The notes under the pieces were generated by a model that did no database searches, was not told the origin of the DNA, and saw only the letters and a list, made by a program, of their open reading frames with translations. Below are positions 22,373 through 29,213 of a stretch of DNA of 29,640 bases, one piece after another. Within the stretch, counting starts at the first letter, position 1. Each line of letters begins with the position of its first letter. The DNA comes from a virus. The translations under genes were made by a program, and so were the position numbers. The stretch is taken from positions 1-29,640 of IMG/VR virus record IMGVR_UViG_3300034198_022727; one strand, written 5' to 3'.

Positions 22373-22839
22373 AGCTCACTGCCAGGACCAGTGTGAAGGT
22401 GAATTTGGATGTTGCAGGCAGATCCCGCAAGGCCGCCGAAAGCGCCGCCAAGTTGGTCTTCCCTGAGCTGAACAGCGCGTTTCAAGATGCCCTTGGCTCA
22501 AAGGTGTGGAGCTGGCCCCGCACCACCATCCGCAGCAATGGCCAGGAGGTCGGCTCCCCTCGGAACATCGTCGATACAGCAGATCTCAAGCAAAGCAACA
22601 GCTTTACCATCAGCGGCACCCTTGGCACATTCAAATGGACTGCGGGTTACGCCGCCGCTGCTCACTACGGGGCCAACATCTACCCATGGGGCGACAAGAG
22701 CCGACCCAAGGTCAACCTGCCTGCTAGGCCCTGGACTTCCGCCGTGTTGGGAACGATCAACTACGGGGGCATCGAACCCTATGACTATCGTTCACAATTC
22801 AAGGCAGCCTTCATCAGCGCCTGGCGCCGTTCGTCCTGA
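22369..22839 (+). CDS. HK97 gp10-like neck/tail-completion protein
   Basis: 156 aa, ATGA overlap. A helical N-terminal part (RKAAESAAKLVFPELNSAF) is followed by AAAAHYGANIYPWGD and VNLPARPWTSAVL, matching the YA-hYG and PARPW pattern of HK97 gp10-type proteins that connect head and tail. It precedes the chaperone-like gene, in good agreement. Confidence 0.6.
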   Translation: MKLTARTSVKVNLDVAGRSRKAAESAAKLVFPELNSAFQDALGSKVWSWPRTTIRSNGQEVGSPRNIVDTADLKQSNSFTISGTLGTFKWTAGYAAAAHYGANIYPWGDKSRPKVNLPARPWTSAVLGTINYGGIEPYDYRSQFKAAFISAWRRSS

Positions 22840-23633
22840 TGTTCGATCAGCTCCCTTGGGAAACACCGCCTCAGGTCATCAAGGACGCGCACGCTGAGAT
22901 CAAGTGGAAGGAAGGGGTGCTGCGGATCCCGCGCCTTGGTTACCTCACCGTTGATGAGATGACCGACATCGCGAAGGTGGACCCCTCCAACAGTCCCTAT
23001 CTGGTCACGATGACCAAGAGCAACGAACTAGCCGTTGCTTCTGAATTAAGCCCTCGATATTGCTACAGCATTCTCACCAGGCACTATGTCAAGAACCTAG
23101 GCGCAAGGGCTGATTTCACAGACGAGGAAGACGACATAAGCATTAAGCATTCCCTGATCATTCGATCCTATTTGGATCAGATGAACACCAGGCAGAACCT
23201 AATCAACATCAGGGCTGCCACCATCATGGTGCAGCGTGTTGCGCCTCAATGGCAGGAAGAGAAGACCAGGAAGCTGCCAAAGGAATTGATTGCGCTTCTG
23301 TGTGAGGTTTATCAGGAAGAAGAGCGCGGGATGGATAAGCCCACCACGCCAGAGGAGGATATGAAGCTACTTGACGAGCAACTGGGAAAGCTGCGGCAGG
23401 TCGGCTTGATTGCAGCCGACCAAACTGGGTCCGGTGCTACTGGGAATGCAAGCGACTCTGGCCCGGTGCCCCCGAGTTCAGCCGCGAACGCTTCGGGCGA
23501 CTCCCCGGCGCCTACGTCCTCCAAGCGCTCGAAGCGGGTTACGAAGCCGAACGGCAGCGGCTTCACCACGAGGAACTCACCACCGCCCAGCTCGCCTGGT
23601 ACCAGGCGGAAATCAACCGCAACCGCGACGTAA
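22839..23633 (+). CDS. Tail assembly chaperone-like protein, zero-frame product
   Basis: 264 aa; its ATG overlaps the previous TGA by one base (TGATG). The N-terminal 184 residues look like a folded helical domain (IPRLGYLTVDEMTDIAKV, then LPKELIALLCEVYQEEERG). After the slippery site at 23384 the zero-frame continues 81 codons as a low-complexity Ser/Pro/Thr/Lys tail (for example PAPTSSKRSKRV). That tail is what one expects where the other frame is the constrained one. G-protein-type role in tail assembly is inferred from position and frameshift. Confidence 0.65.
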   Translation: MFDQLPWETPPQVIKDAHAEIKWKEGVLRIPRLGYLTVDEMTDIAKVDPSNSPYLVTMTKSNELAVASELSPRYCYSILTRHYVKNLGARADFTDEEDDISIKHSLIIRSYLDQMNTRQNLINIRAATIMVQRVAPQWQEEKTRKLPKELIALLCEVYQEEERGMDKPTTPEEDMKLLDEQLGKLRQVGLIAADQTGSGATGNASDSGPVPPSSAANASGDSPAPTSSKRSKRVTKPNGSGFTTRNSPPPSSPGTRRKSTATAT

Positions 23634-24061
23634 AGCACGAGCCGTTCAGCCTGTCTGAGTTCTACTTCTGGGCGGATGTCTCAGAGAAGGCCCGCCCACC
23701 GGCAGAGGCTGGCGCCGCGATGCTCGCGTTATTGGAGAAAGGCCTGCTGCCCAACTTCGCCTTTAACGGGCCATGGGTGCAGGATCTATCGGCGCAGGGC
23801 AAGGGCGCAGCAGCTCCCCCACGCCTCTGCTGGGCTGCAGAGGATGCCATCCTGCTGGCCCCCCATCGTGTGGATCAGGCGCACTGGGGTGGCTTCCTGA
23901 TTGCCAAGGCCAGCGCAGCCGGGGCCGTGCGGCAATTCGCCTCGGAAGCTGGCGACGTGGTGACCCTGGCGATCCCTGCGGATGCAGTGCCAACAGCGAC
24001 GTTTACCGCCGCAAAAGCAGGTGCCGTTTTAGCCATCGAAGGGCGGGAAAACTCCAAGTAA
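23375..24061 (+). CDS. -1 frame extension of the chaperone-like gene (GT-type fusion)
   Basis: After an in-frame TGA at 23372-23374 the -1 frame is open to the TAA at 24059-24061, but has no ATG, GTG or TTG until 23720. Its protein is well-behaved (FSRERFGRLPGAYVLQALEA, FSLSEFYFWADVSEKA, FNGPWVQDLSAQGKG). Slipping at GGGAAAG would give a fusion of about 407 aa (184 zero-frame residues plus 223). This resembles the lambda gpG/gpGT arrangement, though here the gene precedes the tail-tube gene. Late element 7 overlaps its last codons. Confidence 0.68.
   Translation, partial: RATGKAAAGRLDCSRPNWVRCYWECKRLWPGAPEFSRERFGRLPGAYVLQALEAGYEAERQRLHHEELTTAQLAWYQAEINRNRDVKHEPFSLSEFYFWADVSEKARPPAEAGAAMLALLEKGLLPNFAFNGPWVQDLSAQGKGAAAPPRLCWAAEDAILLAPHRVDQAHWGGFLIAKASAAGAVRQFASEAGDVVTLAIPADAVPTATFTAAKAGAVLAIEGRENSK
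23384..23421 (+). promoter_or_regulatory. Programmed -1 ribosomal frameshift signal
   Basis: GGGAAAG (23384-23390) is in the right phase (CTG GGA AAG) and is the heptamer used by lambda gpG. An 8-nt spacer is followed by a perfect 8-bp stem, GGTCGGCT (23399-23406) and AGCCGACC (23414-23421), with a 7-nt loop. Confidence 0.75.
24044..24053 (+). promoter_or_regulatory. Late element 7 (CGGGAAAACT)
   Basis: Ends 28 nt before the ATG at 24082, followed by N5 and TAA. It lies in coding sequence, read as GRENS. Confidence 0.7.
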
Positions 24062-24081
24062 GAACTCCCCGACCCCGCCCG

Positions 24082-24948
24082 ATGACCACCACGAACATCG
24101 ACTACAGCGCAGCGCTGGACATCCAGCACTACATCGTGCCCCTCAAGATGTCTGACATCACCCTTGAGGATGCGCAAACTGCAGCGGCTGGCGGTTCGGC
24201 TCTGACCAGCTGGTTGAATGCTGCCAACGCCATCAGTGGTCAGCTTTCTGTCGCCGCGTCTGGCTCTGGCACCACCTTCCAGATGTTCGTGGCTGGCAAC
24301 ACGCTGAGCGTCACCAATGCAGCCCTTGCCACCAACGTGGTCACCCTGACCCTAAGTGCTGCAGCTGGCGCCTTGGTGGGTGAAAAGATCGCAGTCTCTG
24401 GCCTGACCTCCCCCTTCGCCGGCCTGAATGGGACTCACACCATCACGGCGGTGACCACCACCAGCCCCTTCACCGTGAGCTATGCGCTGACAGGGACCAA
24501 CATCAGCTCGGCTGCTGTCAGTGCTGGCAGCGTTGCTACTGGCGTCTATCCCCTCGATGGAACCGGCGCCCCAATCCAGCTGCTGAACGTCACCTCTGCA
24601 CCCCACAGCACGGAGACCTCGGATGAAACGGTGATCACCCACGACCAGGTGACTCGCGGTTCTGCCATCACCGTGGGCGTGACTGACACTCACTCCTTCG
24701 CGTTCAGCGGCATGACCGCTCACAAGAACGTTGACCACAAGGTCATGGAGGTTCTCAGGGAGCGGGCCACGGCCGAGCGCCTGGCGGTGAAATATCTGCG
24801 GGTTGGCCCTGGTGGGACGGTTGAGAAAAAGCTCTGCTACGGCCGCTTTGCCAGCAAGTCCGAGGAGGGCGATGCTGGGGCCCTGGTGAAGTACAGCGCG
24901 ACCCTGAACGTGCTGGGCACCGTGTTCACCATCCTCGACAACTCATAA
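24082..24948 (+). CDS. Probable major tail (tube) protein with inserted Ig-like domain
   Basis: 288 aa from the ATG at 24082. N-terminal DYSAALDIQHYIVPLKMSD, a Ser/Thr/Ala/Gly/Val-rich middle (NTLSVTNAALATNVVTLTLS, then THTITAVTTTSPFTVSYALTG) that reads as an Ig-like beta domain, and a C-terminal region (TVEKKLCYGRFASKSEEG, then SATLNVLGTVFTIL) typical of tail-tube subunits. A late element upstream fits an abundant product. A capsid protein is less likely because of the beta repeats and position. Confidence 0.62.
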   Translation: MTTTNIDYSAALDIQHYIVPLKMSDITLEDAQTAAAGGSALTSWLNAANAISGQLSVAASGSGTTFQMFVAGNTLSVTNAALATNVVTLTLSAAAGALVGEKIAVSGLTSPFAGLNGTHTITAVTTTSPFTVSYALTGTNISSAAVSAGSVATGVYPLDGTGAPIQLLNVTSAPHSTETSDETVITHDQVTRGSAITVGVTDTHSFAFSGMTAHKNVDHKVMEVLRERATAERLAVKYLRVGPGGTVEKKLCYGRFASKSEEGDAGALVKYSATLNVLGTVFTILDNS

Positions 24949-24949
24949 G

Positions 24950-25129
24950 GTGGGGGGAGACGATGGCATCAGGGCCAGTGATGGCCAAGTGCATGTCGTC
25001 ACCGCAGAAGGGAGGATCCTCTGGCGCATCTGCTCCGGGGGGTCTTGCCTTGTGCATCGCAATCTGCGCGTGCTGATGGAGGCCTACCGCGACCTTCGCA
25101 TCAGTCAGGGCAGGAGCGTTGACGAGTAG
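24950..25129 (+). CDS. Hypothetical 59-aa protein
   Basis: GTG start two bases after the tail-tube stop, with a purine-rich stretch close by. VHVVTAEGRILWRICSGG and a helical end (LRVLMEAYRDLRISQ) are visible. It ends just before the leftward block's terminator. Real expression is not certain. Confidence 0.4.
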   Translation: MGGDDGIRASDGQVHVVTAEGRILWRICSGGSCLVHRNLRVLMEAYRDLRISQGRSVDE

Positions 25130-25134
25130 GCATG

Positions 25135-25167
25135 AAAAAGGGTCTGCAGCTCTCACCCCGCAGACCC
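25135..25167 (-). terminator. Rho-independent terminator of the second leftward block
   Basis: On the minus strand GGGTCTGC pairs with GCAGACCC (25167-25160 and 25147-25140), 12-nt loop, followed directly by TTTTTC. This is a standard intrinsic terminator for the genes ending at 25213. It may work less well for the rightward direction, which lacks a U-run. Confidence 0.78.
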
Positions 25168-25212
25168 TACCCATTGCCGGTCCTAGTCCGAAAAGATCCT
25201 AGCCCATCCGAG

Positions 25213-25653
25213 TCAGGATACGGGCTCTTCAGGGGCGGGCTCTTCTGCGGGTGCTACGGGCTCTTCGGAGACGGGCTCCTCAGTCACGGGCTCTTCCACT
25301 GCAGGCTCTTCCACCACAGGGGCGGCGGGCTCTTCTGCAGGGGGTGCCACGGGCTCCTCAGCTGGCGGGACGGGGATCACGCCATCGAGCAGATCCAGTA
25401 GGGCCTCATCTTCCAGCAGATCAGCATCAGCCAGGGCCTGAAGCTCAGCAATCCTGATTTGAGCAGCAGCGGCTTCAGACTGAGCAGCCTCAGCGGCAGC
25501 CAGAGCAGCGGTGATGGTGTCAGCATCGGCAACATCATTGGCCAGGGCTTCGGCAAGGGCTGCCTTGGTGGTGGCCAGTTCGGCCAGGATGCCGGCCTTT
25601 TCGGTGGCGAGATACTCAAGGACTTCCTTGAGCTTGGTAACGAGAGCAGACAT
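25213..25653 (-). CDS. Coiled-coil protein with acidic Pro/Glu/Val repeat tail
   Basis: 146 aa from the ATG at 25653; the frame extends to 25737, but that part contains a palindrome and no better start context. The first 85 residues are a long Ala/Glu/Leu-rich helix (EYLATEKAGILAELATTKAA). The rest repeats EEP, VEEP and APAEEP units. The tail may be an extended anionic region. It is the last gene before the terminator. Role unknown; a structural or lysis accessory role is possible. Confidence 0.55.
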   Translation of the reverse strand: MSALVTKLKEVLEYLATEKAGILAELATTKAALAEALANDVADADTITAALAAAEAAQSEAAAAQIRIAELQALADADLLEDEALLDLLDGVIPVPPAEEPVAPPAEEPAAPVVEEPAVEEPVTEEPVSEEPVAPAEEPAPEEPVS

Positions 25654-25689
25654 GGTTCGTGTAAAGGTAGTGATGGAACGATTCAGTTT

Positions 25690-25707
25690 TTCAAAGGAAC
25701 CTTTGAA
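25690..25707. promoter_or_regulatory. Perfect 18-bp palindrome
   Basis: TTCAAAGGAACCTTTGAA lies 36 bp upstream of the 25653 start. It resembles the TCAAGGATTCCTTGA palindromes at 19544, with one extra base per arm. It may be an operator or an RNA hairpin. Confidence 0.45.
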
Positions 25708-25801
25708 GAACTGGAAGGTAAGGAAATCCATGGGCAAACGATGCCAAGGCAGCAGGCCAAAGCATCGCCCCCAGGCTAGCCCGTGTCCTGACGTGGGCCA
25801 G

Positions 25802-26131
25802 TTAAGAGCCGGTGATCTTGCGCTTCAGCCGTTGCAGAACCATCGCGGCATGGGTGCTTTCGCCCTCGCCCGTCAGCTCCTGCTCAATGAAAAGCAATAT
25901 TTCCCTTTCATGGTCCAGCTTGCCCATTTCGTAGGCAGCCTTAAGCCGATCTTCTGCCTGCGCCATCGCTCGCTGGCTGGCCTCCTCGATAGCAGCGGCG
26001 GCCCTGGTGTGGGCCTGCTCAATGGCGGCAGCACACTGCGCCTCCATCGTGTCGATATGCGCCTCCATCGTGTCAATGCCCAGCTGAACCCGAGCCAGGG
26101 CCACGTCTAGGGCCAGTGCATCTGTGCTCAA
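25802..26131 (-). CDS. Alanine-rich coiled-coil protein
   Basis: 109 aa from a TTG that overlaps the previous gene's stop (TTGA). Long helical stretches such as DTMEAHIDTMEAQCAAAIEQ and later HEREILLFIEQEL occur; a basic end (LQRLKRKITGS) follows. No membrane segment is seen, so it is not an obvious holin. Role unknown. Confidence 0.52.
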   Translation of the reverse strand: MSTDALALDVALARVQLGIDTMEAHIDTMEAQCAAAIEQAHTRAAAAIEEASQRAMAQAEDRLKAAYEMGKLDHEREILLFIEQELTGEGESTHAAMVLQRLKRKITGS

Positions 26132-26715
26132 TGGGCCTCCTGCAAGACGCTGACGTAGACGTTGCCCAGCGGCAGCAGGGGCAGGATCCGAGCCTGCAGA
26201 TCCTGGTTATGCAGGCGGATGCAACCGAGGGTGGGATACAGCGTTTGACGCGGTGCCCAGGCCCCTGGCCAGCCGCAGGCGCTACCACCGCCGTGGATCA
26301 TGATCCCGTCGCGGTAGGGCTTGCTGTTGGGGCCCTCCTGCCCTTCCAGGCCTTCCAGATCGAAGGAATACCAGCCATAGGCGCAACGGTTGGCCGAGTG
26401 ATATTTGGAGGACGGGTGGTCCTCGTGGTCTCGATAGATCCCGCCTTTGTTGATCCGGTAAAGGCCAGGGGGCGTGTCTGTTGCTGTCCGGTGCCATTCA
26501 GCCTCCCCACCCTGCCCACGGCAGAGGCAAGGGATCGTCCATAGGGGCCGGCCGTCATGGGTGAAAGCCCGCAGGGTCTCATTCCCGTCATTGGCAATCA
26601 GGTGGTGATCGCCTGCCTTGAGGGTTGGCCGGATCTTGGGGCCAACCAACCCAGGCGGCCAGATCGGTGGGCCTGCTGTGCTGGTCTTGACAGGGGCCGA
26701 TGGGGTGGAGGTCAT
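26128..26715 (-). CDS. L,D-transpeptidase-like (YkuD) protein
   Basis: 195 aa from the ATG at 26715, which overlaps the upstream stop (ATGA); starts at 26742 and 26724 are possible but uncoupled. The catalytic region is IMIHGGG (H141) and TLGCIRLHN (C165, R167), the His and Cys-Gly-Cys-like signature of YkuD enzymes that make or remodel 3-3 peptidoglycan crosslinks. DTPPGLYRI and GWYSFDLEGLEGQEG are also present. No signal peptide is seen. In a phage this could weaken or modify the cell wall in late infection or during injection. Confidence 0.7.
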   Translation of the reverse strand: MTSTPSAPVKTSTAGPPIWPPGLVGPKIRPTLKAGDHHLIANDGNETLRAFTHDGRPLWTIPCLCRGQGGEAEWHRTATDTPPGLYRINKGGIYRDHEDHPSSKYHSANRCAYGWYSFDLEGLEGQEGPNSKPYRDGIMIHGGGSACGWPGAWAPRQTLYPTLGCIRLHNQDLQARILPLLPLGNVYVSVLQEAH

Positions 26716-26885
26716 AGCTGCCATTCTGAAATGAATTGCCATCCTTCGCCCTTCAATCTAGCCACCGTCCTGACTACATCTTCTGGGCGAACGTCAACCA
26801 CCAGGGACTTGCCCTGCTGCCCTTCAGGTGGCTGCCAGGAGTCCGAGGGGTCTTCACAGATCAGGCGAACCAAACCGCAAGCCAT
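26712..26885 (-). CDS. Hypothetical 57-aa protein
   Basis: ATG at 26885, 4 bp after the upstream stop, ending in an ATGA overlap with the transpeptidase-like gene. Sequence features: VRLICEDPSDSWQPPEGQ and DVRPEDVVRTVARLKGEGW. Coupling on both sides supports it. Family not recognised. Confidence 0.5.
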   Translation of the reverse strand: MACGLVRLICEDPSDSWQPPEGQQGKSLVVDVRPEDVVRTVARLKGEGWQFISEWQL

Positions 26886-26889
26886 GGCC

Positions 26890-27099
26890 TCAGAGCCCCC
26901 ACTGCTGGCGCATGGCCCAGGCTGTGGCCGCTTTCTGATTCATCCAAAGGGCCAGGAATTGCTTAGAGAGATTCCGCAGGGTGGTGACATCGGTGATGTC
27001 ATCCAAAAGGCGCATGTGGCGCTCCATCTCAAAGTGCTGCTCTGTTGTCAACGCCATGGGCGCCGAGGATTGGCCGGTGATGGAGTCAGGTTCTGGCAT
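26890..27099 (-). CDS. Small helical protein, possibly NblA-like
   Basis: 69 aa from the ATG at 27099; a start at 27057 would give 55 aa. ALTTEQHFEMERHMRLLDDI, then TLRNLSKQFLALWMNQ and AWAMRQQWGL. The initial L-x-x-EQ-x-F and the two-helix layout recall NblA, the cyanobacterial phycobilisome-degradation adaptor that some cyanophages carry. The resemblance is loose and could also be another short cyanobacterial family, so it is only a hypothesis. Confidence 0.45.
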   Translation of the reverse strand: MPEPDSITGQSSAPMALTTEQHFEMERHMRLLDDITDVTTLRNLSKQFLALWMNQKAATAWAMRQQWGL

Positions 27100-27144
27100 G
27101 GCACAGGGTCGGTAAGCACCCTGATCAGGATAGGCAGTGTGGGG

Positions 27145-27154
27145 CGGGAAAACT
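27145..27154 (+). promoter_or_regulatory. Late element 8 (CGGGAAAACT)
   Basis: Ends 27 nt before the ATG at 27182 and is followed by N4 and TAG. It restarts rightward genes after the second leftward block. Confidence 0.72.
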
Positions 27155-27181
27155 GCTTTAGGACAGCCCGCCGCAACAGAC

Positions 27182-27994
27182 ATGGCCCGCAGAGGAGGAG
27201 GACGCCGCACCTATGTGAGGGATGCCAACGGGCGGTTTGCTTCCACACCAGGCGGGGGAGGGGGCAGCAAGAGGCCAAAGACGCGGATGGCCGAGAAGGG
27301 GCCCAACAGGCTGACCAGGGACAACGCAGGGAAGATCACCAGCCAGGGCGGCAATGGCGCCACGGCGCGAGGGGGGCGGCTCAGGACGGCAGCAGGGAAC
27401 AAGCGGGCGGTGCAGACGGCGCGGATCAAGGGGGCGGGTGGGAAGCTGCGGAAGCCGATGGGGGGTGGCGCGAAGCCACCCGGCGCAACGCTATCCACTG
27501 GACGCGACAGGAAGCAGGCGGGAGCGGCTCAGAGGCGGCGAACAAGGAAGACAATCAATGCAACAGAAAGCCAGCTAATCGGGTTCCCGCGTGGTGTTAC
27601 AGCCACTGCTGGCGGTGGGCAAAAAGTCAAAATCAAAAAAGCAACAACAATGCAGGCCGGCCTTCTTGGTGGTGTAGATAGAGTCACAAAGTCTACAGTT
27701 TCCCGAGCCGCCTCGTCTCGGGGACCCGCCCCCGGATCTCGCACCGCAAGAAAGGTCTTGGGATTGGCGGCTCGCTCAAAAGAGACAGAAGCCCAGCGAA
27801 TGAAAAGAACATGGAACAGGGCGGCGGGCCATTCTGACCTTGTCAAATCCAAGGATGTCTCAAGTATCACAGAACGCCGACGCAGCAAATCGCCGTATGC
27901 GCCAAAAACCAACAAAAAGATAAAACAGTCCGCCGCTACACAGCGAAAGGCCACGGAGTACCTGTATAGCCGTAGGCGCTCCTTGGGCTTTTAG
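27182..27994 (+). CDS. Basic RDxxGRF-head protein, paralogue D
   Basis: 270 aa from the ATG at 27182. The head, GGGRRTYVRDANGRFAS plus STPGGGGGSK, is almost identical to paralogue A at protein level but differs at many synonymous positions. The body is basic and low complexity (RKPMGGGAKPPGATL, RRRTRKTINATES), with a longer C-terminal half that has its own character (TEAQRMKRTWNRAAGHSD, SSITERRRSKS). It is the largest of the four. DNA or capsid-interior binding is inferred. Confidence 0.65.
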   Translation: MARRGGGRRTYVRDANGRFASTPGGGGGSKRPKTRMAEKGPNRLTRDNAGKITSQGGNGATARGGRLRTAAGNKRAVQTARIKGAGGKLRKPMGGGAKPPGATLSTGRDRKQAGAAQRRRTRKTINATESQLIGFPRGVTATAGGGQKVKIKKATTMQAGLLGGVDRVTKSTVSRAASSRGPAPGSRTARKVLGLAARSKETEAQRMKRTWNRAAGHSDLVKSKDVSSITERRRSKSPYAPKTNKKIKQSAATQRKATEYLYSRRRSLGF

Positions 27995-28017
27995 GTACGA
28001 ACCCACTCCGCTAACCC

Positions 28018-28452
28018 ATGCCCCTCCCCACCACCACCCTCGCCCTCTTCGATCTTCTGGCAGCCGACACCGTGCTGACCCCCCTGATGGGCATCCACAC
28101 CCTCGCCGGGGGCAGCACCAGAAAGGCCCTAGCCCACTTCTTCCCGAAGGAAACCATCGAGCCCACCACCATCCCGAGCGGGGTTGAAGTCATCGTCTGG
28201 CGCTCCCCCATGGGCACTGCAGCACAGCCGGCGCAGACCGGGGAGGTCTATCAGAACCCCACGTTCCGCCTGTCCGTGACGCAGTGGGAGCCGGCCAGCT
28301 CAGGGGCCTACAACGTTCAAGCCGTGCTCAACCGCCTGCAAGCCCTCCTCCCTGGCAGCAACGCAGCCGACGTGACCATCGACGGGTTGACGACAGGGCT
28401 CAGCCAGCATGTGTTGACCTGGACATGTCCCACCGCAGTGCTACAGCCGTAG
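28018..28452 (+). CDS. Tail-terminator-like protein
   Basis: 144 aa from an ATG. ALFDLLAADTVLTPLMG, VEVIVWRSPMG, NPTFRLSVTQWEP and YNVQAVLNRLQALLPG follow the alpha-beta pattern of small tail-terminator proteins that cap the tail tube. Gene order fits loosely, as it lies after the tail-tube gene rather than before. No late element precedes it, so it is probably read from element 8. Confidence 0.45.
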   Translation: MPLPTTTLALFDLLAADTVLTPLMGIHTLAGGSTRKALAHFFPKETIEPTTIPSGVEVIVWRSPMGTAAQPAQTGEVYQNPTFRLSVTQWEPASSGAYNVQAVLNRLQALLPGSNAADVTIDGLTTGLSQHVLTWTCPTAVLQP

Positions 28453-28481
28453 GCATAAACTCCTAGGTGTTGGAGAGATGG

Positions 28482-28511
28482 CCCCGGTCTGGACGGAGAT
28501 CGGGGTTTTTT
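28482..28511 (+). terminator. Rho-independent terminator
   Basis: CCCCGGTCT and AGATCGGGG form a 9-bp stem with one G-T pair and a 6-nt loop, followed by TTTTTT. It ends the transcript of the preceding late genes. Confidence 0.85.
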
Positions 28512-28559
28512 GTTGCCTGGCTGTGGCCCCTATCAGGACACGGATGGTAGGGTTCCCCC

Positions 28560-29213
28560 ATGGGCAGCAGCCCACTGATGCAAAAACCTATGACGCAAGC
28601 GGCAAGCGGTGTTGAAGTGTGGACGCGATCCCACCTGGACACAGGCAAAAAGAAAAGGAATTGGTATCAATGGGATAGGCATGAAAAGGTCATCTACGAG
28701 GAAGACCTACAGGGGCTCAGCACAAAAGAGCTAAGCAACCTTAGCGAAGACATTCAAATTGAAAGGCAAAAGCTCAGCCTGCTTGTTGACGACACAGTTC
28801 GCGAGCTTGCTAGCTGTGATGAAACCCTGAACCCCGCTAAGCACAAAGAGCTGTGCCTGAGGCGGCGGCGATTCCTTGGACGGAAACTGTCCCACAAGTT
28901 CTTTCACGCCAAAGTAAAGGCAGCTATTGCTGAGCGCATTGGAACGTCAAACCCGGTCGATTCCTTAAGGCTTAAGCACGAGCGTTTCCAAGACCTAGGC
29001 GAAAGATATATGCACCTCAAAAGGAAGAAGTTCAACAAATACATCAGAGACACCCTGGGAGAAGGGTTTTTCTTGGCGGCCATGCAAAGGGCTGAGCGGG
29101 CCGCAGGCGACAGCCTCAGGCACTGGGCAAAGCTGCAGCCTGGTGCGGACCCCGACGAGGTTGAGCATCTGATCAGTTCTTATGCCTCTGATCGGGAAAA
29201 CTCCAATCAGTAG
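28560..29213 (+). CDS. Hypothetical basic protein isolated after a terminator
   Basis: 217 aa from the ATG at 28560; Met 7 or Met 11 are other start options. It is lower in GC than its neighbours. Helical, charged blocks include STKELSNLSEDIQIERQKLS, RRRRFLGRKLSHKFFHAKV and YMHLKRKKFNKYIRD. Its last codons carry late element 9. Sitting alone between a terminator and a promoter-like element, it looks like a moron or autonomous gene. Family not recognised. Confidence 0.55.
   Translation: MGSSPLMQKPMTQAASGVEVWTRSHLDTGKKKRNWYQWDRHEKVIYEEDLQGLSTKELSNLSEDIQIERQKLSLLVDDTVRELASCDETLNPAKHKELCLRRRRFLGRKLSHKFFHAKVKAAIAERIGTSNPVDSLRLKHERFQDLGERYMHLKRKKFNKYIRDTLGEGFFLAAMQRAERAAGDSLRHWAKLQPGADPDEVEHLISSYASDRENSNQ
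29193..29202 (+). promoter_or_regulatory. Late element 9 (CGGGAAAACT)
   Basis: Ends 26 nt before the GTG at 29229 and is followed by N5 and CAG. It lies within the previous gene, read there as DRENS. Confidence 0.72.

Noticed and set aside
21499-22485. Long minus-strand frame of 328 codons
   Set aside because: It lies opposite paralogue C and two coupled neck genes whose overlaps and homology support the plus strand.
26557-27681. Long plus-strand frame of 374 codons
   Set aside because: It is antisense to the leftward genes and then out of frame with the basic gene at 27182, whose head is conserved at protein level; composition is typical of a shadow frame.
27121-29176. CTGATCAG palindrome placed 24 bp before late elements 8 and 9 as part of the promoter
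   Set aside because: It is at a different distance before element 3, absent before the others, and TGATCAG is frequent throughout the window.
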